This document shows, piece by piece, positions 28,175 to 34,021 of a DNA stretch of 46,269 nucleotides. Under the pieces are notes generated by a model. The model made no database searches. It worked only from the letters and a program-made list of their open reading frames with translations, and was not told where the DNA came from. A program made the translations under genes and the position numbers. The stretch is taken from positions 1 to 46,269 of the forward strand of contig CAZLLI010000011.1 of the NCBI GenBank assembly GCA_964560355.1. The letters are read 5' to 3'. This DNA is from JAKEHA01 sp964560355. Its GTDB lineage: Bacteria; Krumholzibacteriota; Krumholzibacteriia; WVZY01; JAKEHA01. How positions within the stretch are numbered: the first letter of the stretch is position 1; each line of letters begins with the position of its first letter.

Positions 28175-29023
28175 ATGAAAGACACAATTCGATATGCAAT
28201 GATCTGCATCATTCTGACCGCGCTGGTGGCTTGCGGGAGCGATTCGCCGGTGACGCCCGGTAACAACAACCCGCCGCCCGAGCCCACGTTGCTCCCGAAG
28301 GTTCCGGTTCCCGATTCGCCGGCGGATCTCTTGCCGGCCAAGTCCGACGATTTGGACGTGGGGCTCTCGGCTCCGCTACGGACGTTCGTTCCCATGGTCG
28401 AACGCATGTGTCAAATGAAAGACGACGCGTCGCTCATGTGGACGACGGAGAACCGGCGGTTGCGGTTGGTCTGCAACGACGGCGTACGCGCCGAGGCTTC
28501 GTGCGATCCGACGGTCACGGATCGCGCGTACGTCGACGAGAGCCCGCGCCTGTTGCACCGGCGCTACTGGAAACGACTGCGACAGGTGGTCATGGATCCG
28601 GGCACGGACTACTCGCACCAGGAGATCGTCACCTACGGCAGCTCGACCACGAACTCGGTGAGTCAGTCGTTCTCGCAGACGATCGGCGTCGAGGTATCGG
28701 CGTCGGCGGGCTGGGGACCGTTCTCGGCCGAGGTGACGGCGAGCTACTCGCAGACGAACACGTGGGAAGAGGTGCAGTCGGTCACGTTCACCGAGGAGAG
28801 TTCGTTCACGGACACGTACTCGGTGGCGTCCGATCCGGCCAAGATCATCGTGTTCGGTCTGTGGCAGTTGGTGGACGTGTTCGTGATTGTCGACGATAGC
28901 AAGGCCCCGATTCATATGTCGGATACTCTTCGCTACGTCGAGATTCCGGAGATCACGGCGATCGAATTCCTGAACAAGGACGTGATCTACCAGTCGGTCA
29001 CGAAGTTCGACCCGGTCCCGTAG
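28175..29023 (+). CDS. Lipoprotein with aerolysin/ETX-MTX2-like segment (putative pore-former)
   Basis: A 282-aa predicted lipoprotein with lipobox LVAC (residues 17-20) followed by a Pro-rich linker. The C-terminal half contains a long Ser/Thr-rich alternating stretch: TYGSSTTNSVSQSFSQTIGV, then EVSASAGWGPFSAEVTASYS, then QTNTWEEVQSVTFTEESSFT. Long amphipathic strands around a turn are typical of the membrane-insertion region of aerolysin and ETX/MTX2 beta-pore-forming toxins. VFGLWQLVDVFVIVDD follows. GAGGAG upstream fixes ATG 28175. It is co-transcribed with the beta-prism gene. A pore-forming or membrane-perturbing role is inference; an alternative is a structural outer-membrane lipoprotein. 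Confidence 0.65.
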   Translation: MKDTIRYAMICIILTALVACGSDSPVTPGNNNPPPEPTLLPKVPVPDSPADLLPAKSDDLDVGLSAPLRTFVPMVERMCQMKDDASLMWTTENRRLRLVCNDGVRAEASCDPTVTDRAYVDESPRLLHRRYWKRLRQVVMDPGTDYSHQEIVTYGSSTTNSVSQSFSQTIGVEVSASAGWGPFSAEVTASYSQTNTWEEVQSVTFTEESSFTDTYSVASDPAKIIVFGLWQLVDVFVIVDDSKAPIHMSDTLRYVEIPEITAIEFLNKDVIYQSVTKFDPVP

Positions 29024-29073
29024 CGGGCGTCGCCATTCTACAGGCCTCGCGCGTCGACCCAACGCCGTTCGGA

Positions 29074-29146
29074 GCTGGTGTCGCTTAGCCGGTAGAGCAG
29101 CGCATTCGTGCGCAGGTCAGCGGTTCGATTCCGCTCACCAGCTCCA
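29074..29146 (+). pseudogene. Degenerate tRNA-Thr copy
   Basis: A near full-length copy of the tRNA-Thr at 18300, 73 nt instead of 76. Three bases (aat) are missing from the anticodon loop and stem, and the D-arm region has two substitutions (tcgctt for tagctc), so the anticodon arm cannot fold normally. Homology continues about 20 nt upstream (tcgacccaacgcc-ttcgga). The sequence just after CCA (gtttttc) matches that after the fragment at 27458-27503 but not that after the intact tRNA. Confidence 0.85.
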
Positions 29147-29492
29147 GTTTTTCAACAAATTCCGCATTTACAGCATCGGACTATGAAACGGGTTCACGTC
29201 AGAACAACGGTGCAGACGTCAGACAGCCCAGGACAAAAACTATTCTGTTGACAGTAGTCGATAGCCGGAATTACCGTGCATGCCTAAGGGGGAGACCACC
29301 GAGGCAGAACCTCGCTGCTCCCGCGAGGCCTATGACATCGCGCGGATGCATCCGAACGCATTCGCAGCATCCATCTCCAGCCCGCCTTTGTCATTTGCCC
29401 GCTCGTGTCGTTGTGCACTGGAGTGTGGGCTTACCTTTGGTCCCTAGTCTAACCCTCCGCAGAGGCGAGCAATTGCGCGCCCCTTCCACAAT
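29147..29492. other. Gene-free stretch right of the pseudo-tRNA
   Basis: No convincing ORF or RNA gene is visible. A small perfect hairpin (cctcgc-tgctccc-gcgagg) lies near 29310-29330, and a TTGACA-like box at 29248-29253 has no good -10 partner. Composition is mixed and less GC-biased than core genes. Confidence 0.4.
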
Positions 29493-29503
29493 GGAGGACT
29501 CAA

Positions 29504-30085
29504 ATGCCTAGACCGCGAGACCTATTCTCGGTTGTCGTTTCGACACTCGGCGTCATCGCCATCGCATTTGTCTTGCCGGCGTGCTTGGACAAGAAGGACG
29601 ACTCCGAGTTTGGGAGGTCAGATGGTGACACCGAACTCGATGAGTTGGGGACGCTTGTGGTTCGAGTGCTTGTCGAGTCTGATGAGATCGTTCCATATGA
29701 CGCCGGCCCGGGCACTGTGACGGTCAAGATAACGGACATCGGGCCCAGTGACACCGTTGGCAGGGAAAGCGAGATTGCCGAAGTTCTTCCCGAAAAGGAA
29801 GACTTGCGTTGCTGCGGGCATTGGCCCAAAGAAGAAGTCTCGAGATACCGGGATTTCAGGGGATCCGAACGCCTGGACGAGGGCGACAACTATCGAGTCA
29901 CCGTGACTGTTGCGGGTGTTGCCGATAGTCTGGTAGCCGAGTCGGTCGCGATCAGAGACGGGTCGACCATATCGCTATGCTTCTCCTTCTATCGGACGAC
30001 GAATCCGTCGAACGAGGATCTAAAGAACAAGGACTGCGAGGAAAGATGCCTCGAGGGCTGTTCGTATTCTGCGTATGTAAAGTAG
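29504..30085 (+). CDS. Hypothetical lipoprotein
   Basis: A 193-aa protein of unknown family. Hydrophobic signal LFSVVVSTLGVIAIAFVLPA ends in lipobox LPAC (Cys 26), followed by an acidic linker (LDKKDDSEFGRSDGDTELDE). A beta-rich middle (GTLVVRVLVESDEIV, DNYRVTVTVAGVADSLVAES) suggests an Ig-like or carboxypeptidase-regulatory-like fold. Cysteines are concentrated in the second half (RCCGHW, and CEERCLEGC near the end), which may be disulphide-bonded. GGAGG (29493-29497) precedes ATG 29504. GC is lower than in core genes, so it may belong to the accessory region. No function can be assigned. Confidence 0.7.
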   Translation: MPRPRDLFSVVVSTLGVIAIAFVLPACLDKKDDSEFGRSDGDTELDELGTLVVRVLVESDEIVPYDAGPGTVTVKITDIGPSDTVGRESEIAEVLPEKEDLRCCGHWPKEEVSRYRDFRGSERLDEGDNYRVTVTVAGVADSLVAESVAIRDGSTISLCFSFYRTTNPSNEDLKNKDCEERCLEGCSYSAYVK

Positions 30086-30120
30086 CGGCCGCTACTGCGA
30101 AAGGAACGAGCTCCTTCATA

Positions 30121-30158
30121 AAAAAAGGGCCGGCGCGCATTGCACGCCGGCCCATTTT
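30121..30158 (-). terminator. Rho-independent terminator
   Basis: The stem gggccggcg (30127-30135) pairs with cgccggccc (30145-30153), with loop cgcattgca. On the minus strand it is followed by six T (30126-30121), so it ends the SFFDVF-repeat gene. On the plus strand the following tttt could also terminate the lipoprotein gene. Confidence 0.85.
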
Positions 30159-30183
30159 GTGAGCATTCCGTCCGCGGAGTTCT

Positions 30184-30918
30184 CTATTGGTAGAGACTCT
30201 TGATGAAGCCCCACGTGGCGAGTTGCGCGGCCAACGGTCCGGTCACAAACTCTCCGGTCGTCGTGACGTGGACGATCGGATCGGATGGCGGGCCGGGGTT
30301 TTTGAACACATCGAAGAACACGTCGAAGAAGCTGTCGCCGACGGGCGAGGGCGAGACCTGCACACCCCCGAGTATCATCCCGCTGCCGAGTGTCGCGTGC
30401 ATGTGCAGCTCGTGACAACCGCCGCCTGGCCCGACTTCGACGCGATACGTGATGTCGAAGAAGCTTTCCCCGACAAATACGTCGAAGAAGCTGTTCGGAA
30501 TCGGCGGGTGGAGCGGCACCAAATGCGTATGCCCGCCGCTCGGGACTTCGATGTCGCAGAAGACGTCGAAGAACGACTGCGTGGGCATGTTCAAGTCGCC
30601 CACGAACACGTCGAAGAACGAATCGATGGCCGGCTGCGGTCCGGGCGGGAGTCCGTTCGATATGGAAACCTGGCAGAGCATCTGCCCACCGTCGGGGGTC
30701 GCGCCGAAATGACGGAGCTGGGTGTGGTGCACGAGATCGTGCTGAAACGCACCTCCGACGATGTGGCCGATGCCCTGGTCCAACGCCGGGAGCGGCGTCG
30801 TGCCGGCGAGCGTAATGTCCGTGAAGATGTCGAAGAAAGAGTCCACGGCCATGGCCGGGACCGCGAATGACAGCACCGCGGCGGCCAGGACGATTAGTAC
30901 GATAGAGGAGAGTCGCAT
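30184..30918 (-). CDS. Secreted protein with SFFDVF repeats and TWG..KSLY tail
   Basis: A 244-aa exported protein of no recognised family. The signal peptide is LSSIVLIVLAAAVLSFAVPA, cut near AMA-VDS. The mature chain carries six copies of an SFFD core (Ser at 27, 100, 115, 143, 152 and 196), mostly as (D/Q/N)SFFDVF followed by a hydrophobic-acidic pair (VGD, CDI, VGE, FDV). It is also His-rich in blocks (HHTQLRH, HTHLVPLH, CHELHMHAT). It ends LATWGFIKSLYQ, nearly the same tail as the CHRD protein encoded at 40537. AAAGGAGG (30925-30932) precedes ATG 30918. It has its own promoter and a strong terminator. The SFFD copies may be repeated beta-strand edges or assembly motifs; function unknown. 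Confidence 0.8.
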   Translation of the reverse strand: MRLSSIVLIVLAAAVLSFAVPAMAVDSFFDIFTDITLAGTTPLPALDQGIGHIVGGAFQHDLVHHTQLRHFGATPDGGQMLCQVSISNGLPPGPQPAIDSFFDVFVGDLNMPTQSFFDVFCDIEVPSGGHTHLVPLHPPIPNSFFDVFVGESFFDITYRVEVGPGGGCHELHMHATLGSGMILGGVQVSPSPVGDSFFDVFFDVFKNPGPPSDPIVHVTTTGEFVTGPLAAQLATWGFIKSLYQ

Positions 30919-31004
30919 GCTCGTCCTCCTTTGCTGACTGCGTGAGGGCTAACAGCAGAGGCGCCCCCGAGGGGACGCGCGGGAGGGTCCGTAATGCGAC
31001 GAAG

Positions 31005-31033
31005 AGTATACGCCCGCGCGGGTCAGCCATCAA
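31005..31033 (-). promoter_or_regulatory. Promoter of the SFFDVF-repeat gene
   Basis: On the minus strand, TTGATG (31033-31028), a 17-nt spacer and TATACT (31010-31005). The leader of about 80 nt contains a hairpin (gcgtcccc-tc-gggggcgc) before the Shine-Dalgarno sequence. Confidence 0.6.
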
Positions 31034-31071
31034 TGGCGGCCGAGTAGCTCCAGTTTCCTCGTTGCGTCTGC

Positions 31072-31077
31072 TACAAT
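31072..31077 (+). promoter_or_regulatory. -10 box for the gene at 31116
   Basis: TACAAT in the context CTACAATGCGAC, the same 12-mer as at the ABC operon promoter (15672-15683). No convincing -35 is seen. Confidence 0.35.
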
Positions 31078-31115
31078 GCGACCCGGGGCCCTTCTTGAGA
31101 CGTTGGAGGAATGCA

Positions 31116-31481
31116 ATGCGATTGCAGCTCTGTGCGGCGTGGGTGTTCATCGTGCTGGGAGCGTCGAACGCGTTCGCGGGACGGCTCTTCGGTGATGTGA
31201 AAATCGGCGGCAAGCCGGCGCCGGAGGGCACGCTGATCGTTCTCGACATCGCGGGGAAGGCGGCGGGAGAGGACAAGGGTCCGCCGGTGCCTCCGGACTC
31301 GGTGAAGACGGACAAGGTGGGGTCGTTCAAGGTCGTGGCGAAGACGGAAGGCAAGTACACGCTCACGGTCCACGTCGGCAAGCAAAGCGCGGCGCTCGAA
31401 GTCTTCTCCTACAAAGAACCCACGCGTTACGACCTGCTGGTCGAAGAGAAAGACGGCAAGCTCACCGTTCGACGCAAGTAG
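31116..31481 (+). CDS. Small secreted protein, carboxypeptidase-regulatory/transthyretin-like fold
   Basis: A 121-aa exported protein. The signal is LQLCAAWVFIVLGASNAFAG. The mature part GRLFGDVKIGGKPAPEGTLI ... VGSFKVVAKTEGKYTLTVHV reads as a single carboxypeptidase regulatory-like (peptidase-associated, transthyretin-like) beta-sandwich: an opening G.V...G.P.P.G..V strand, then a D..G.F.......G.Y.L.V. pattern. The C-terminus is basic and rich in Lys. GGAGGA (31105-31110) lies 5 nt before ATG 31116. It is followed after 10 nt by the membrane-protein gene at 31492, so the two are probably an operon. Binding or structural role; no enzyme motif. Confidence 0.75.
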   Translation: MRLQLCAAWVFIVLGASNAFAGRLFGDVKIGGKPAPEGTLIVLDIAGKAAGEDKGPPVPPDSVKTDKVGSFKVVAKTEGKYTLTVHVGKQSAALEVFSYKEPTRYDLLVEEKDGKLTVRRK

Positions 31482-31491
31482 TCCTGTCCCC

Positions 31492-32385
31492 ATGGCCGAA
31501 GAGCACAAGACCAAAGATACCTGGGACAAGGTGCAGATCATTCTGGCACCGATGGGCGGATTGCTGACGGCGCTCGCGATCGCGATGTTCGGCTTCATTA
31601 CCTCGAGCAAATTGGATCGGCGGCAGGCGCTGGAGACGAATACGCGCCTGTATTCGGAGCTGATGAGCCGGCGCGAGGAAGCGGAGAGCGCGCTGCGCAA
31701 GGACATGCTGGTGTCGATCATCTCGTCGTTCTTGGATCCGGCCAAGCACGATCTCAACAACGACGTCTTGAGTCTCGAGCTCCTGGCCTACAACTTCCAC
31801 GAGTCGCTCAATCTCAAGCCTCTCTTCCTGGATTTGACGCGACGGATCCGCCGCGCCGAAGCGACGGCGCCGACGGACGCGCGCAAGGCGGACTATGCGG
31901 AATACGAGGAGCGGCTCGAAGGCGTGGCGCGCGAAATCGCGCGCAAGCAAATGATCGTGCTGGAGGGTGTCGGCAAGCGCTTCGACCGCACCATCGATCT
32001 GTCGGAAGACCCGGACGGGACGTCGCTCGAGCCGGAGACGATGACGCTGGATTCGCTGCGGACGACGCTCTCGATCGACGTGGTGCACGTCGATCGCGCG
32101 AGCCGTGAAGTCCAGGTGAGCGTCAGCATCGAAACGCCGGACCCGACGCGGGGGCGGCAGACGAAAGTTGCGTCGTTCACGGTCAGCTTCTTCGACTTCC
32201 CGATGATCGACAATCTGCGCATCGCGGGCGGCCAGCGCTGCGCGCTGGTGCTCACCAACTTCTCCGATCACTCCGCCGAGCTGACCGCGGTACTATTCCC
32301 GGGCGCCTACGCCAGCTTGAAGGAAAAGCCCTACTACAACGAGGTCATTCAGAGCGTGCTGAGTGCGAGTCAGTCGCAGGACTGA
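31492..32385 (+). CDS. Hypothetical single-span membrane protein
   Basis: A 297-aa protein of unknown function. One membrane segment near the N-terminus (IILAPMGGLLTALAIAMFGF, about 16-38) is followed by a charged helical region (about 40-160: TNTRLYSELMSRREEAESAL, RKDMLVSIISSFLDPAKHDL, YEERLEGVAREIARKQM). The last part is a beta-rich domain of about 120 residues (SIDVVHVDRASREVQVSVSI, ASFTVSFFDFPMIDNLRIAG). The N-terminal pattern, a short tail, one TM and a helical tetratricopeptide-sized block, is seen in many uncharacterised bacterial membrane proteins. It follows the small secreted protein by 10 nt, and its stop is 8 nt from that of the convergent barrel gene. Confidence 0.75.
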   Translation: MAEEHKTKDTWDKVQIILAPMGGLLTALAIAMFGFITSSKLDRRQALETNTRLYSELMSRREEAESALRKDMLVSIISSFLDPAKHDLNNDVLSLELLAYNFHESLNLKPLFLDLTRRIRRAEATAPTDARKADYAEYEERLEGVAREIARKQMIVLEGVGKRFDRTIDLSEDPDGTSLEPETMTLDSLRTTLSIDVVHVDRASREVQVSVSIETPDPTRGRQTKVASFTVSFFDFPMIDNLRIAGGQRCALVLTNFSDHSAELTAVLFPGAYASLKEKPYYNEVIQSVLSASQSQD

Positions 32386-32393
32386 AGCAAGGA

Positions 32394-33320
32394 CTAGAAG
32401 CAGTAGGTAAGGCCGAAGGTGACTCCGATGTAGCCTACGGTGACATCTTGGTAGTCGATGGGGATGCGTTCGTACACGGTATCGAGCGTCAGCGCAAAGT
32501 CTTGTCGTCCCATGTAGGCCACCGACACGAGCCCCGACCAGGAGTTACCGTCCGCGTTTTCGAAGGTGAGCGGATACGAGCTCGTCTGCACGCCGGCGGC
32601 GAAACCGAGCGGGAGGTCGTAGGTGGGGTGCAAGTTGATGCTCACCACCGCACCCGCCTTCCAGAACCAACTGTCTTCGTAGTTTTTCCTCGGATTCTCG
32701 CCCACGCCCACGCCGACGAACGTCGACAGTCCCACCATATCGTTGAAGCCGTACGCATAACGACCGTTGGCGGTGCCGAGCAGCGGCGTGAACGTGCGCG
32801 ACAAACTCAGGCTGGTGTCGTCGATGTACGCAGCCACGTCGATCAACGTCAGCGACGTGCGATCCACCGAAACGCTGCCGGACAGCATCGAGCGGCTGGT
32901 TTCGCGCACACGAAACTCCCAGCCCACGCCGAAGCCGCTGCCGGCCGAGAGGCCGCTCGCGAAGATGGTCGCCGTGTTGCTGCCCGAGCGCGCGAGCGCG
33001 TTGAAGCGGGCGTAGAACCCGACCCAGTCGCGCAGGGCACAGGCGAACTCGACGTTGCCGTTCATGAACACGAGGTCGCCTTCGATGGTGCCGATCTGCT
33101 GGCCGCCGGGCGTGAAAATGGGGATGTCGGTGGCGATGGAGTTGCTATAGCCGAGACCGAACGCCAGCTCGGTGTTGACGAACGCGTCGGGAATGAAGGT
33201 CGTGGGCACGAAGACATGCTCGTTCAGCGAAGGAAAGGCGCCGACCGCGGATTGCGCGCGCACCGGTGCGGCCGCCGCGAGGGCGAGCGCGAACCACAAG
33301 AATGCGGGTGCGCGACGCAT
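32394..33320 (-). CDS. Outer-membrane beta-barrel protein
   Basis: A 308-aa predicted outer-membrane protein. The signal is FLWFALALAAAAPVRAQ. The body is made of alternating strands with Gly and aromatic girdle residues (VNTELAFGLGYSNSIATDIP, NVEFACALRDWVGFYARFNA, LGFAAGVQTSSYPLTFENAD), and the chain ends VGYIGVTFGLTYCF with terminal Phe. ATG 33320 begins 1 nt after the stop of the upstream barrel gene, so translation is coupled. A Cys near the extreme C-terminus is unusual for a barrel. Function unknown; it could be a transport-type barrel or a structural porin. Confidence 0.78.
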   Translation of the reverse strand: MRRAPAFLWFALALAAAAPVRAQSAVGAFPSLNEHVFVPTTFIPDAFVNTELAFGLGYSNSIATDIPIFTPGGQQIGTIEGDLVFMNGNVEFACALRDWVGFYARFNALARSGSNTATIFASGLSAGSGFGVGWEFRVRETSRSMLSGSVSVDRTSLTLIDVAAYIDDTSLSLSRTFTPLLGTANGRYAYGFNDMVGLSTFVGVGVGENPRKNYEDSWFWKAGAVVSINLHPTYDLPLGFAAGVQTSSYPLTFENADGNSWSGLVSVAYMGRQDFALTLDTVYERIPIDYQDVTVGYIGVTFGLTYCF

Positions 33321-33321
33321 A

Positions 33322-33954
33322 TTAGAACAGGATTCCACCCACGAGCCGAAGCCCGTTGCTCTTGAAGTCCGCCACGTAGATATCCGCCACCCGGCTCCCG
33401 CCCGTGTCGTCGATCGAAGTCAGGCCCTGGATGTAGCGCGCGTCCAGAAAAAGCGCGTAGCCACCGCGATCGTACAGATAACCGACGACGAATTGATAGG
33501 TGACGTCGACGTCCTTGAAGCCGTCGGCATTGTCGACGGTGGTTCCTTCGTGTTCGAGCTCGGAATCGAGGAGCAGGTCGACGCTGAAGCCGCCGCCCGC
33601 GTAGAACCCGCGCCCGTCGGAGTCGATACGGAAATACGCCGGCAGCGTCACCCAGGATTGCTCGACCACGAACGTCTCCGCGGAGTCGGGGTCCTCGTCC
33701 TGGTTGAAGACGATCTTCGAGCCCTTCTGCGTCCAGCCCGGCTGAAAGCTCAAGACCACGTCCTTGTGGACGCGATACTCCACGATGCCTGCGAAACCGG
33801 TGCCGTAGTTGGGCGAGAATTGCGCGTCCTCGGGCGGGACACCGCCGAACGACGAGCGATTCGCTTCGACGGAGACGCCGAAGCGCACTTGCGCGTGCCC
33901 GAGTGCCGGGAGGCAAAGCGCAAGGAATAACACGGAGAGGACGCGCCCTCGCAT
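33322..33954 (-). CDS. Small outer-membrane beta-barrel protein (OmpA/PorT-like)
   Basis: A 210-aa exported beta-barrel. The signal is VLSVLFLALCLPALGHAQ, and the mature protein starts VRFGVSVEANRSSFGG. Strands such as VVLSFQPGWTQKGSKIVFNQ, WVTLPAYFRIDSDGRGFYAG and GGYALFLDARYIQGLTSID resemble the PorT/OMP_b-brl families. The same LDARYxQG strand recurs in the barrel gene at 42957-43756, so the two are probably paralogues. ATG 33954 follows TATAAC (33966-33961) by 6 nt with no Shine-Dalgarno sequence, suggesting a leaderless transcript. It is coupled to the next barrel gene and divergent from the S9 peptidase gene. Confidence 0.78.
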   Translation of the reverse strand: MRGRVLSVLFLALCLPALGHAQVRFGVSVEANRSSFGGVPPEDAQFSPNYGTGFAGIVEYRVHKDVVLSFQPGWTQKGSKIVFNQDEDPDSAETFVVEQSWVTLPAYFRIDSDGRGFYAGGGFSVDLLLDSELEHEGTTVDNADGFKDVDVTYQFVVGYLYDRGGYALFLDARYIQGLTSIDDTGGSRVADIYVADFKSNGLRLVGGILF

Positions 33955-33960
33955 CCGGAA

Positions 33961-33966
33961 GTTATA
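33961..33966 (-). promoter_or_regulatory. -10 box of the barrel operon, leaderless
   Basis: TATAAC on the minus strand ends 6 nt before ATG 33954. The -35 is weak. The box lies back to back with the S9 peptidase promoter. Confidence 0.4.
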
Positions 33967-33987
33967 CCACGAACCAGCGGCGACTGC

Positions 33988-33993
33988 TATTCT
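33988..33993 (+). promoter_or_regulatory. Extended -10 box of the S9 peptidase gene
   Basis: TGCTATTCT (extended -10, TATTCT at 33988-33993). The predicted start is near 34000, with AGGGAGG ahead of ATG 34022. Confidence 0.35.
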
Positions 33994-34021
33994 CCGTCGA
34001 CCGTCCGCACAGGGAGGCCCT

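Noticed and set aside
31046..31056. agctccagttt, resembling the end of the tRNA-Thr repeats plus the following bases
   Set aside because: Only 11 nt match and nothing of the T arm; too short to call a fourth att remnant.
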